NCBI GenBank assembly: GCA_019448385.1
Contig: JAGTXO010000006.1
Location: 496,001-560,000, forward strand
From: Diacronema lutheri
Taxonomy: Eukaryota > Haptophyta > Pavlovophyceae > Pavlovales > Pavlovaceae
Length of the DNA stretch: 64,000 nucleotides
Direction of reading: 5' to 3'
This document shows, piece by piece, positions 39,655 to 49,808 of the stretch. A program made the position numbers and the translations under genes. The notes beneath the pieces are model-generated. The model was not told the DNA's origin and made no database searches. It saw nothing but the letters and a program-made list of their open reading frames with translations. How positions within the stretch are numbered: the stretch's first letter is position 1; each line of letters begins with the position of its first letter.

Positions 39655-40462
39655 TCAGCGGCGCGGGCTGGCTTGGGGCGTAGCCCACGAACTGCTCGCG
39701 CGCGACGTGCCGCTGTGGGTGCTGGCCGCTGATGAGAGCATCCCGCTCACCTTGCCGTGCACGGGCACAACGGTCGTTTCGCGGCGCGCGGGCTCGACGC
39801 TCGCCGTCATGGGCCCGGGAAGCAGCTCGGTACCCTCAATGCGTAGCAGGCCGCACCACTCGCGAGGGAGGCGCTCGAACCGGCCGTCCGCCTCCACCTC
39901 GATGGTGCGCGACATGCCCGGCACAACCGGTCGCCCGTCGTACCTGAGCGAGACGTGGAGCAATCCGTCGAGGTAACAGCGCAAAGCCAGACGTCGGCTG
40001 CCGTGGTGCGTGACTGTGACGAAAAACACGCTCGCGCCGTCGCGAGAGAGCTCGCCCATGTCGATGAAGCAGCCCGGAAAGCTGAGCAGCTCGGGCTTGC
40101 CCGCCATGGCTCGACCGGCGCGGAAGCTTGTGGCCACACTGAAGAGTGTGTGGGCGCTCGCGCGGCAGTGCTCCTCCACGAGCTGCGCAAACCTGGTGAA
40201 TGTTTCCGTGGGCACAACACCACCTGCACCGAAGCATTGCCAACGCCGCGCGGTGCCGGGCGCTCGCCGTGAGCGCGCGTGCCCCGCGCATTGTGCGCCG
40301 CCCGCTGTCCTCGGCGTGGCGCGCAGTGGCGCGCGCGCGCGACGCGCGCGTACGCGGCGTGGTGACGAGCGCGTGCGCCTTAGGCCGAGCTGAGAGGCTC
40401 CGGTGCAGGTCGACGAGCCGGCGCACGCGTGGCGGTAACCCGTCCACGCTCAAAACCGCCAT
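39655..40462 (-). CDS. Orphan protein, two or more exons (N-terminus provisional)
   Basis: The main exon (about 40215-39655) encodes a well-behaved globular sequence: FAQLVEEHCRASAHTLFSVA, AGKPELLSFPGCFIDMGELS, ASVFFVTVTHHGSRRLALRC, YLDGLLHVSLRYDGRPVVPG, then TIEVEADG. No ATG fits the frame upstream, so an N-terminal exon is needed; MAVLSVDGLPPRVRRLVDLH from ATG 40462 is the best candidate. It might end at a GC donor near 40379 (AAG|GCGCAC), as in FPPS, joining an acceptor near 40190-40220. I could not fix the junction. The fold is probably mixed alpha/beta; I do not recognise the family. The start would be 70 bp from the divergent zinc-ribbon/IQ gene. Confidence 0.55.
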
Positions 40463-40532
40463 CTCTCATCAGTGGTTTTTTGGCAGGGTTCGCCGTTTTG
40501 CCGTTTCTTGCGGTGCACGGGTGGGTGACGCG

Positions 40533-43500
40533 ATGCCCGCCGGCGTCGACCTCGCCGGGCAGGCGGCGATGCAGGTCGACGGGCCGCACGAGGATGCCGA
40601 CATTGCGCGGCGGAAGCAGGAGACGCGGCCCGAGGAGTACCAAACGCAATGCCCCGTCTGCTTTGAGACGGTGATGTTCACGCTCGTTCGTGACACGACC
40701 AATCTCATGTGCCCGCACTGCTCCACTCTGTTCGATGCGGCCGTCGCGCACAGGCAGGCTGAGGTGCTCGCGGCGATTTGCATCCAAAAACGCGCGCGCG
40801 GCGTGCTCGCTCGCCAGCTCAGGCGCACGAAGCAGCTCGCCGGTGGGAAGGGCACACCAGCGGCAGCCATAGAGTCGGCGCCCGGTGTGCGCCCGCCGCT
40901 CATCGCGCAGCTCTCGCAGCGCGAGGAACGCGTCTCCTCGGAGGACGTCGTGATGAGCCACGGGCAGGAGCGGCGCGCCACGATCTCGTCGCCGGACTCG
41001 CTAACGCGCGCGCGGCCTGAGACGTACGTGACGCAGTGCCCCGCGTGCTACAGAGATGTGCATTTCTCGCCGATCCGCGACTCGAACAACTTGTGCTGCC
41101 CGAGCTGCATGAACATGTTCGACGCGACAGCGTCCGTGCGGCAGGCGCAGGTCGTCGCAGCGATCACCATACAGAAGAACGCGCGCGCGCGGCTCGAGCG
41201 GAACAAGAGCCGGTTTCGCAAGAAGATGCTCACCATGGGCAAGCGATACAGTGCGCCGTGCCCCAACTGCCAGCTCATGATCAACTTCACGCCGCATAAG
41301 TCCGACGTGGTCGGCTGCCCCAACTGCGGTGCCATTTTTGAGGCGCACAAGGCGATGCGAGCGATCTCGACCGAGGTCATCGCCGCCGTGCGCATCCAAA
41401 GGCACACGCGCGGCAGGCTCGCGCGCTCGCGCTCGAGGGCGCGCACGATTGCTGCTGCCGTGCCCGCGCCGCCCGCGCCGCCCGCGCAGCCCGCGCAGCC
41501 CGCGCAGCCCGCGCAGCCCGCGCAGCCCGCGCAGCCCGCGCAGCCGCAGCTGGGCGCGCAGCCGCAGCTGGGCGCGCAGCCGCAGCTGGTCGCGCAGCCG
41601 CAGCTGGTCGCGCAGCCGCAACTGGTCGCGCAGCCGCAGCTGGTCGCGCAGCTGCCGCGGAGCGTCACCGAGTCCGAAGCCGCAATCCACATCCAGGCGC
41701 GCGCGCGCGGCCAGATGGCGCGCACGCGCCTCGCGGCTGCAAGCAGATTTCTCACGGGTCAAAGGTATGTTCTCCACTGCCCAACATGCTCCTTCACGCT
41801 CGCGTTCACGCCGCACCACGGCGAGCTGGCCGCATGCCCACACTGCGCGTCCGTCTTCTCCGCGACCAAAGCACTGCGCACGGCCTCGTTGCCGGTGATC
41901 TCCGCCATGCGCTTGCAGCGCTACGCGCGCGGCCACCTCGTGCGCAGCAGGCTCAAGAAGTCGCGCGTGGGCACGCACCTCAACTTTGCTGACCTTGAGC
42001 CGAGCGCGAATGCAACGATGGAGCCTTTGCGAATGGCAGCCTCGCCGCTTGCCAAAATCGCAGAGGAGGCGGCGGATGCACGCCTCGTGCCGAAGGCCGA
42101 ACCGGAGGCTGGTTTGGTGGCCGAGCCTCCGGCAAAGCTGCTGGAGCCGGTGCCCCAACCGACTGCGGCGAATGCGGGGCCCGACCCTGCAGACAGTGGT
42201 CACGACGAGGACGAGAAGGACGCCGGCAGCGTCCGGGCCCGGACCCAACTCGTCGCGAGCCACTGCACGCGCTGCGGGCTGCGCGGCGCGTTCGAGCTGC
42301 GCGTCACGGCCGGCATGCTCACGTGCGCGTCGTGCGGCAACACGTTCACCGAGGCGGAGGTCGGCGCGCACCACTTGGCCGCAGCATGCATTCAGAAGCA
42401 CGCGCGCGGCGCGCTCGTGCGTGTCGAGGCGGAGGCGCGCACGGCGGCCGCCACGCGCGTCCAGCAGCATGCGCGCGGCCATTTCTCGCGCGCGCGCACC
42501 GAAGCGAGGCTCGGCGCGGAGCGCGAGGCGCGCACGGCGGCCGCCACACGCATCCAGCAGCACGCGCGCGGCCATTTCTCGCGCGCGCGCACCGAGGCGA
42601 GGCTCGGCGCGGAGCGCGAGGCGCGCACGGCGGCTACCACACGCATCCAGCAGCACGCGCGCGGCCATTTCTCGCGCGCGCGCACCGAGGCGAGGCTCGG
42701 CGCGGAGCGCGAGGCGCGCACGGCGGCCGCCACACGCATCCAGCAGCACGCGCGCGGCCATTTCTCGCGCGCGCGCACTGAGGCGAGGCTCGGCGCGGAG
42801 CGCGAGGCGCGCACGGCGGCCGCCACACGCATCCAGCAGCACGCGCGCGGCAAGCTCGCGCGGCTTCACGTCGCGCCATTGGCCGGGCTGCGCGCAACAC
42901 CGTCATTTGGGAGCCACGCGACGGCGCGGGAGGACGAGGTGAATCAGGCGCCGTGCCCGCGGTGCAACGCGCCTGTACTGTTCCGCCCGCACGGCAGGTC
43001 GGACATGTCGGTGTGTCCCTCGTGCTCGCACATCTTTTCGGGCGAGGGGGCGATCACGCGCGCCGAACAGGGCGCGGCGGTCCAAATTCAGCGAGTGGCG
43101 CGCGGCAAGGTGATCCGCACGATGCTGACGCGCCTCAAGCGGTCGATGCGCCCGAGCCAGCTCGTGCGCGCGCGCTCGGCTGTCGGGTTGGGCAAGCGCG
43201 CGCCGCAGCCGCCGCCTTGGCCCGAGTCGCCGCCCCACCTTGGCATCACGCGCCTCAGCATGTCACGCCCGTCTTCGGCGCGCGTGCTCAGCCAGCAGAC
43301 GCGCAACGGCCAGCCGCTCGTCGCTGAGCGCGCGCAGCTCGACCAGACGCAGCCGACGCGCAGGCGACCGGGCACGTCACCCGGCCGCAGGCGCGCACAC
43401 CCAAAACCGCAACCGCACGGTGCGCGCGCTGCCTTGCTCCACCGCTTGGCCCCTTGTCCAGGCCGCTGCTTGCCGCGCGCTCATTTCATTGGCGCGCAGC

Positions 43501-43885
43501 ACACCCGGGGCGTGTGGCGTGCCCGGCGATCGCGCGTATCCGCTCACACGCGCCTCGACGCGCGCCGCGCCGCTCGCTCGCCGCCGTTTCCACAGAATAT
43601 GGCGCCTTTGGCAACAGCCCGAATGGCCACGTGGCATCGCTCGGCCGGATCCACACGATCATTGACGAGCTGCCGCCGAGCATGCTCCGGCGCAAGGCCG
43701 CGTCGGCGGAACGGTTCGGCACGTTTCTGCCCGCGCCCGGTCGGTCCACATCCCCTCAGAACATGCGGCGCGGGCGCGATCGGATGGAACTGATTGCGCA
43801 GATCTACGGCATCGGCTACGTCAAGGGGCCGGGCAAATCCCTGCAGCTCGAGAAGACCACGCGGCTGCCCAGAAACTTCTCGTGA
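40533..43885 (+). CDS. Zinc-ribbon/IQ-motif repeat protein
   Basis: Six copies of a module, each a Cys4 zinc ribbon (CPxC, 12-20 residues with aromatic-x-P, CPxC, then a Phe) followed about 20 residues later by an IQ motif (IQxxARGxLxR). Ribbons begin near 40651, 41038, 41260, 41779, 42263 and 42955. IQ motifs include IQKRARGVLARQL, IQKNARARLERN, IQRHTRGRLARSR, IQARARGQMARTR and LQRYARGHLVRSR, and a tandem block of five IQQHARGHFSRAR-type copies at 42430-42860. A Pro-Ala-Gln linker lies between modules 3 and 4. IQ motifs bind calmodulin or myosin-type light chains; the ribbons may bind protein or nucleic acid. A last exon (43596-43885) ends the protein; the donor near 43390 is unresolved. I know no family with this alternation. 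Confidence 0.8.
41468..41660 (+). repeat. Coding repeat: CCCGCGCAG (PAQ) and CAGCTGGTCGCGCAGCCG (QLVAQP) units
   Basis: Seven or so tandem 9-bp CCCGCGCAG-type units encode a Pro-Ala-Gln linker. They are followed by six 18-bp units encoding QLGAQP or QLVAQP, in frame in the zinc-ribbon/IQ gene between modules 3 and 4. The two unit types look like successive expansions. Confidence 0.95.
42430..42860 (+). repeat. Tandem 93-bp coding repeats, each one IQ motif
   Basis: Four near-identical 93-bp units plus a partial one encode EARTAAATRIQQHARGHFSR, then ARTEARLGAER. Neighbouring copies differ by only a few bases, so the expansion is recent. Each adds one 31-residue helix with an IQ motif. Confidence 0.95.
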
Positions 43886-44099
43886 GCGCCGCGCGCCATC
43901 CACGTTGCCGCGCTGTGCGTATCGCACCTACAAGGCACGTGCCATCCCGCTCCCTGCCGCCTCACTCGCTTCCCGCGCAGGATCAAGCGGCTGCCTGGAA
44001 GCAATGCTGACTTCTCGCCGCCCAGCCGTCCAAGGCGAGGCGTCTCACCATCAAGGGGCGGGCCGCAGCCGGCGTGGGGGTAGGCAATTGAAAGGGCTA

Positions 44100-45123
44100 C
44101 TACAATTCTGCGCCAGATTCCCGTCTTCCCTGCTCATCCAACCCGCGAAGTAAGCCGTTCGCTTGCTCGACGACCTCCAAGAAAGGCGCCGAGCGGCCGT
44201 CAAAGACGCTGTAGTGATCTGCACTGTCGATCAGCAAAGTCGCGACAGCCGGTGTAGCCGGCGAGGAGTAATGACCGTGCGCGCGGGCGTAGCTCAGCGC
44301 AATCTCCGCAGGCACGTCCACGTCATGACCCCCGGCCACGACGAGCGTGGGCAGTGCACACGGTACGCATGCGGCGACCGGAGACGCGTGGCTCGCGGCA
44401 AGCTCGCTCGCACCGTCCACCGCCGGGTCGCCGCCGAGGTAGCGCTGCACTGCGTCGCCCTCGTCGCTCAGCGCGGCACGCGCAGCGCCGAGGAGGTCGG
44501 ACACCGGCGCAACTGCTACGACGAGGTCAGGCACGAGCGCACACCGCGCAAGGTCGTGCAGCTCCGAGCTCGGCCACTCGGCAATCGCAGCCATCGCGGC
44601 GGCTTCGCTACGAGCGCGTGCCGCGTGGTGGGCCGCCCAGATGGCGAGCTGACCCCCAGCGGAATGCCTGTGCACGGCGCGGAGGGGCGACGGCGGCAGC
44701 GTAGGCGACGAGCGCACGCGCCGGTGAAACGGTGCGCCCACGAGCACGTGTGCCGGCCAGGGCGCGCGCGCACCCAAAGATGACCGTACGGAACGCACGG
44801 GTGTGCGCTGGCACGATACCCGTCAGCTGCGCGCGGATATGCCCGAGCGCCGCGAGCACATCGGCGTTCGAGCCGGGCCAGCCTCCACCCGTGTGCCCCA
44901 CGCGCCTGTACTCGATGTCCGCCACGTGCCACCCGATGCCGGCGAGCGCGCGCGCGACCTCACGCGTCAGCGCGTTGTCGACGGAGTATTTCGCTTTCCA
45001 AAAGCCGCCGTGCACGAGGATGGCGAGCACGGGCCGAGCACCGGCGGCCGCCGGCCTGTACACGTTGATGTACTGTTCCGGGTGCGGCCCGTAGGCCATG
45101 CGATCCGAGGCGGCGGCCATCAT
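44100..45123 (-). CDS. Alpha/beta hydrolase, kynurenine formamidase-like
   Basis: Exons 45123-44774 and 44667-44100 join in phase 2 inside the nucleophile elbow: VIFG plus HSAGGQLAIWAAHH. The oxyanion motif HGGFW (residue about 36) and the ending AGGHDVDVP...DSADHYSVFDG supply the acid and the catalytic His. HGGxW with GHSAGG is typical of arylformamidase and related carboxylesterases; the 305-residue length fits. The true substrate is uncertain. The alternative start MAYGPHPEQYINVYRP at 45099 is closer to where homologues begin. The 5' end overlaps or abuts the JmjC gene start. Confidence 0.85.
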
Positions 45124-46945
45124 GGAGCGCAGGATGGCGGGCTCGAGGAAGAAGCGCTGTCGGGAGGAGCTGCTCGACGTCCGGGTCGCGCGCCCGTCGC
45201 TGCTCCTGGGCGCAATGCCGCTCATCGCGCGTTGGTACCGCAGGCAGCACGGCGCGGGCGCCGCGCCGCTCTGGCCTGAAGGCGTCGGTGCGAGCTCGCG
45301 CCTGCAGATCATCGCGCGAACGGAGGAGGGCTCGCGCTTCCTACGCGAGTCGTTGGCGCAGCTCGAGAGCGCAGCGCTCGCGACAACCGAATGCGAGGAG
45401 GCCGCGCACGCCCTTGGCACGGCCGCAACGCTCGCATGGGCGCTCGGTGACCTCGAGCGCGCGCATCGCGACGCGTGCGGCGCATTGGGCGCGTGCCGCG
45501 AGGCCGACGACCGCGACTCACTGTGCGAGGTGCAGTCGCTCCTCGTGCGGCTGGAGCGGCAGATGCGCGCGAGCACCACGCTACGCGCTCTCGGCCCGCC
45601 GCTTCCACCCGCCATCGCCCAGGTCGACCGCGTCCGTGCCGACGAGCTGAGTGTGCGGCAGTTTATGCAACGGTATGCATTGGCGCGGCGGCCGTGCGTC
45701 TTCGAGGGGCTCGGGAGTGAGGTCGTGCGCGACGCGCCCTTTGACTGGCAGGTGGCCGTATGGCGCCAGATGCTTCGCAGCGGCGAGGACCCGCCATCGC
45801 CAGCCGTCGAGCGCCTGCGTGCGGCGGCCGCGAGGCGCGTGCGCTTAAAGCGGCGTGAGGCGCATTCGAGCGAGTGGGCTCGACTCGAGGATGCTCCGCT
45901 CGATGCGGGTGCGCCCGAGACGCTCGGCGAGGTGATTGACGGACTAGCCGACGGCGCGTGCGGCGACTACCTCTTCGACTGGTCGCTGCCGATCAACTGC
46001 CCCGAGCTGTTGGACGGCGTGCGGATTCCGCGCTACTTTGCGCACGACGCGCTCCAGGCGTGCGCGTCCGACGGCGCGCTGTACCGGGAGTCATGGCCGT
46101 CGCTCTTCCTCGGCGCGGCAGGCTCGTCGTGCGCGCTGCACGTCGACACCTTTGGCTCGCACTTCTGGTGCGCGCTTCTCGACGGGCGCAAGCGATGGGT
46201 CTTTTTCCCGCCTTCCCAGCTCGGCCAACTGGGTGTCGACTTTACACTGAGCGCGGACGGAGCCTTTGACGCGCGCGCGGATGCACTCGCAGACGCGTTG
46301 CACGCCATGCCAATCGACGAGCTCGCGACCGCGCGCGGTGCGCTCGCCGCGCTCAGCTCGCCGTGGGCGAGCGCGCGCGACCTGCGGCCGATGGTGTGCG
46401 AGCTGAGGGCGGGCGATGCGCTGTTTGTGCCCGCTGGCATGCCGCACGCCGTGCGAAACTCGACCGGACCGGCGCTCTCGCTCTCCGCCAATTTCATCGA
46501 CGCGACGAATCTGGACAGCGCGCTCGCCGAGCTCGAGCTCGCCGCGCTCACCGACGAGCGCGCGCGCGCGCTCGTCTCGCAGCTCGAGGCGCGCGGCTGC
46601 GGGGCCGCCGGCTCCGCGCGCCGCCTGTATGAAATTGGTGAGCACGTGCCGTTTGCCGAGTACAAGCGCGGCGACCCGAGCGCGGGCGGCAAATGGCCGC
46701 AGCTTGACCTCGCGACGGCGGAGCACGTGCGCGCATGCACCGAGTGGGATGGGACGGTCGGCGACCCACAGACCGTCAGTTCCAGCGCGCGCTCGCCCAT
46801 GCACACGGCGGTAGACGCTGACGGTGGTGCCGATCGCGCTCGTGCACGCAGCGCCGGCGAGGCCAGCGGCGCGTGCGGTGAGGGACTTCGGCCGTTTGCG
46901 TTCGATCCGGACGAGCTCAGCGCAGACGACGACGACTGTGGCTGA
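45122..46945 (+). CDS. JmjC-domain Fe(II)/2-oxoglutarate oxygenase (up to 607 aa)
   Basis: The cupin fold spans residues about 180-460. It shows FMQRYALARRPCVFEGL, CGDYLFDWSLPINCPELL, the metal ligands in SCALHVDTFGSHFWCALLDG (His and Asp), KRWVFFPPSQ with the 2-oxoglutarate Lys, and the distal His in AGDALFVPAGMPHAVRNS. This is the hydroxylase-like JmjC type (JMJD4/6/FIH-related) rather than a PHD-linked histone demethylase; substrate unknown. The N-terminal 180 residues are helical and unrecognised. An ATG at 45134 (MAGSRKKRC) is an alternative start. No intron. Confidence 0.87.
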   Translation: MERRMAGSRKKRCREELLDVRVARPSLLLGAMPLIARWYRRQHGAGAAPLWPEGVGASSRLQIIARTEEGSRFLRESLAQLESAALATTECEEAAHALGTAATLAWALGDLERAHRDACGALGACREADDRDSLCEVQSLLVRLERQMRASTTLRALGPPLPPAIAQVDRVRADELSVRQFMQRYALARRPCVFEGLGSEVVRDAPFDWQVAVWRQMLRSGEDPPSPAVERLRAAAARRVRLKRREAHSSEWARLEDAPLDAGAPETLGEVIDGLADGACGDYLFDWSLPINCPELLDGVRIPRYFAHDALQACASDGALYRESWPSLFLGAAGSSCALHVDTFGSHFWCALLDGRKRWVFFPPSQLGQLGVDFTLSADGAFDARADALADALHAMPIDELATARGALAALSSPWASARDLRPMVCELRAGDALFVPAGMPHAVRNSTGPALSLSANFIDATNLDSALAELELAALTDERARALVSQLEARGCGAAGSARRLYEIGEHVPFAEYKRGDPSAGGKWPQLDLATAEHVRACTEWDGTVGDPQTVSSSARSPMHTAVDADGGADRARARSAGEASGACGEGLRPFAFDPDELSADDDDCG

Positions 46946-47070
46946 TCCGAGAATGTTTCATTCTCTCGGCCCTGCTCCATCGCTCGCAGTCCGGTCTGAA
47001 TCATCGAGCTGCCCCAAGGCATTCAGGCAACGCAGTACGCACGGTCAGCCCAACGGGCCGAGACCGCCTG

Positions 47071-49731
47071 CTACTCGTCGTCGTCGAGCAGGAGCCGCTT
47101 GGCCCGCTCGAGCGCCACTGAGCTCAGTGCGAGCTTCGACCCGGCGCCTGTCCGGAAGCCGACGAAGCCCGGCCGCGCCGACGCGGCCGGGTGCATCGCC
47201 TCGGCAGCGGCGAGGGCACAGCCGGCGCTCACCGCGCACGCTGGCGTAGCGAGCGGCATGGGGTGGCCAGGCGTGTGACGTACCACAACTCCTGCTGCGG
47301 GCCGAGAGAGCGGCCTCAGCGGAACACGCGCTGGCGAGGCGGCAGGTGCGTGCACGAGGGCGTGAGGACGCTTGCCGAGAAGCTGGGGCGGCGCGCTGGC
47401 CTGCGCGCGTGTCGCACGCAGCGTCGCGCCCGTCGGCGCCGGCTCTGCGGCATCGCACGTCACCAGCCAGAGCGCCCAGGAAGCACCTCCTCCTGTCGGC
47501 GGCGGTTGACTGGAGAGCGGCCACTCGGAGGAGATGAGGGCGCGCATCACGCGGCCGGAGCGCACGCGCACGGTCACAACGCACGCGCACGTCAGCGCGT
47601 CCCACACGCACAGCACGTCCGCCGCCCGGCTGAGCGCAGCGACAACTCGTGCAGTCGCACCCATCTCGTCCCACCCGGAGACGCTCGGCGCGCCGCACGC
47701 GCGCGCGCTCGCCGACGCGCGCACCGCCGCGGCCAAGGACGGCGGCGGCGCGTACTCGCGCACGCTGCTCAGCTCAGCGGGCGTCAATGCGACGAGGTGA
47801 ATCGTCAGCGCGTGCGTCGGATCGTCGCTCGCGGCGCGCGCGCCGCGCGCACGCGCAACGTGCGGCGACGGGTGTGAAAGGAAAGGCGAGGCGTTCTCGC
47901 CGCCATCATCATCGCCGCTGCGTTCGGCCGCGGCAGCCTTGCGCCACAGCCGTGCCCAAAATCCATCACCGCCTTCGCACGGCCGGAGCGCGAGCAGCAG
48001 AAGCGCAACGACGCTCCCGAGCGCTGGCTCGACGCTCGCGCCGTGGGCTGCGGGCGGCTCGGCGGGTCGCGCAACGCTGCCCATGGCCGCATGCCGTGCG
48101 TGCTCGCTCAAAGTGGCAACCTCGGCCGTGCAGCTTGGCACATACGGCGCGCAGAGCACGTCGCGCGCCACCGCTGGATGCTCCGGGCCCGGCACGGGCG
48201 CGCAGCCGCAAGGCACGGCCAATCCGAGGCGCACGGCCGGACTGCCGAAGCAGAGAAGGAGCGTCCGGCGCTCTAAACTCCACACGGCGACGCCACGCGC
48301 GCATGCGCCGAGTGCAATCGCGTTCGACCAGCACGGCACGTGGAGCGCGAGAGCGTTCGACGCGCTTGCGCCATCGCGCTCGCACGGCGGTTCCGCGCGC
48401 GCCGGCGCGTCCGTCCACGGCGGTGGGGGTAAGGCGTGCACGCGGCACGCGATGCGCCCTTCGCCTGTGTGGCCCTGGTCCGGCGGGCTGGATGGCGGTG
48501 CGGGCGACGATGCAACGCCCCAAACAGCGGCCCTTCCGTCAAGCAGCGCGAGCACCGCCAGCTCGCTCGAGACCGCGTGAACGGATCTCACGCCGCACCG
48601 CGCGACGGCCGCGCCGCCACCCAGCGCGCTCACCGGCAAGCAAAGTTCCTCGGCGTGTATGAGCTCGCACGTGCACGCCTCGCGCGCGGCACCGCGCTCC
48701 GCGCGCTGCGTGAGCGTGTACGTTGTGATGAGCGCATCGCCTTCGCCCCGCGCCGCGAGCGCGGGCCCGCCGCCCGGCAGCGGGAGGGCGACGAGGGCGA
48801 CGTGGCTGGCCAGCCGCTCACCCGACGTGCCGCCGGAACGTAACGACGAAGCGACGATCGGCCGCGCGGCGCGGTGAGCGAGACGCGCGTGCACACGCGC
48901 TGCATGCCGCCACACCGCGGTCGCGTCGCACCGCCCACCAGCGGCGCTCGCCGGCTGCGCGCTGCGTGCGGACGATGGCGGCGTATCGAGCTCCCAAATA
49001 TCTGCCCATGTGGCGTGCGTGACGAGCACGAGCCCGGCCGAGCAGCTCGAGATGGAGAGTGGCGCGCAGGCAGGGTGAGGCGCGTCGCATCCCGCAGGAA
49101 GCTCGAGCTGCTGCTCGACCGCGCGCGCGCCCTCACCGGCAGGCCACGCGGCGCTCGGCTCGGCCGCGGCCGCGGCGCTCACCAACCCAAAGCGAAGGCC
49201 GGCGCTCGCGCCCGCGCGCACGCCGAACGCAAGCGGGACTGGTGGAACAGGCGCGCGAGTGGAAGGCGCGCTTGGGATCGCGCGAGAAGTGGCCGGTGCT
49301 GCTCGCACGGCGAGCGCAGCCGCGTCCGAGCCGCTGCCATCACCAGCTCGTGCGTTGTCGGCCACCGCCGCGTCGTCGCGAGGACCGGCGGACGGCGCGA
49401 CGTCCGAGAGCGGTGGATCGACAGGCAGTGCGAGCGCGTCAGCATGGACGGGCGCGTATGCCGCCACGCGTCTGTTCGGCGCGGCAGTCGGCTCGTCGCC
49501 CGCCAGCGGCGCGGAGCGGACGACAGCCAAGGGCGCGCATTGCGATGACGCGGCGCGCCGCGGTTCGCGGACGCCGTGCGCGTCCTCCGCGACGCCAAAG
49601 TACTCGGCGAGCGGGTGGCTCAGGACGGCGCGCCGGTAACTGCGCAGCCTCTCGATGGCGGCGAGCAGCTCGACCCTATCCCGTGCGCACGCTCGGTGGC
49701 GCGGATGCGCGGCCCCGAGCGCGAGCGCCAT
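47071..49731 (-). CDS. Large hypothetical protein, possible degenerate beta-propeller (886 aa)
   Basis: The frame is intact and shows strand-rich segments ending in Trp-aromatic pairs similar to degenerate WD repeats: SCSAGLVLVTHATWADIWEL, ALLDGRAAVWGV, ALGACARGVAVWSLERRTLL, then VVAALSRAADVLCVWDAL with TCACVVTVRV. Insertions rich in Ala, Pro and Ser separate them. The N-terminus has a short helix with LAAIERLRSYRRAVLSHPL and YFGVAED. I cannot assign a family. The ATG at 49731 lies 77 bp from the divergent AIP1 start, and the stop is tail to tail with the JmjC gene. Confidence 0.65.
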   Translation of the reverse strand: MALALGAAHPRHRACARDRVELLAAIERLRSYRRAVLSHPLAEYFGVAEDAHGVREPRRAASSQCAPLAVVRSAPLAGDEPTAAPNRRVAAYAPVHADALALPVDPPLSDVAPSAGPRDDAAVADNARAGDGSGSDAAALAVRAAPATSRAIPSAPSTRAPVPPVPLAFGVRAGASAGLRFGLVSAAAAAEPSAAWPAGEGARAVEQQLELPAGCDAPHPACAPLSISSCSAGLVLVTHATWADIWELDTPPSSARSAQPASAAGGRCDATAVWRHAARVHARLAHRAARPIVASSLRSGGTSGERLASHVALVALPLPGGGPALAARGEGDALITTYTLTQRAERGAAREACTCELIHAEELCLPVSALGGGAAVARCGVRSVHAVSSELAVLALLDGRAAVWGVASSPAPPSSPPDQGHTGEGRIACRVHALPPPPWTDAPARAEPPCERDGASASNALALHVPCWSNAIALGACARGVAVWSLERRTLLLCFGSPAVRLGLAVPCGCAPVPGPEHPAVARDVLCAPYVPSCTAEVATLSEHARHAAMGSVARPAEPPAAHGASVEPALGSVVALLLLALRPCEGGDGFWARLWRKAAAAERSGDDDGGENASPFLSHPSPHVARARGARAASDDPTHALTIHLVALTPAELSSVREYAPPPSLAAAVRASASARACGAPSVSGWDEMGATARVVAALSRAADVLCVWDALTCACVVTVRVRSGRVMRALISSEWPLSSQPPPTGGGASWALWLVTCDAAEPAPTGATLRATRAQASAPPQLLGKRPHALVHAPAASPARVPLRPLSRPAAGVVVRHTPGHPMPLATPACAVSAGCALAAAEAMHPAASARPGFVGFRTGAGSKLALSSVALERAKRLLLDDDE

Positions 49732-49808
49732 CGATCAAACCGCCGTCTCGCGCCTCCAGAGACCAGAAGTGCTTTCGGAGTTTTCTTGGCGGCCGTGGGC
49801 GCCTCGGC
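49732..49808. promoter_or_regulatory. 77-bp bidirectional spacer, hypothetical protein / AIP1
   Basis: The two ATGs are 77 bp apart on opposite strands. The spacer contains a short T-rich patch (GGAGTTTTCTTGG at about 49777) and no TATA-like sequence. Confidence 0.4.

Noticed and set aside
43390-43793. Direct continuation of the IQ-gene frame to 43793
   Set aside because: After about 43390 that frame becomes Arg/His/Pro noise, while another frame after the CCACAG acceptor at 43595 reads a normal C-terminus (NGHVASLGRIHTIIDELPPS).
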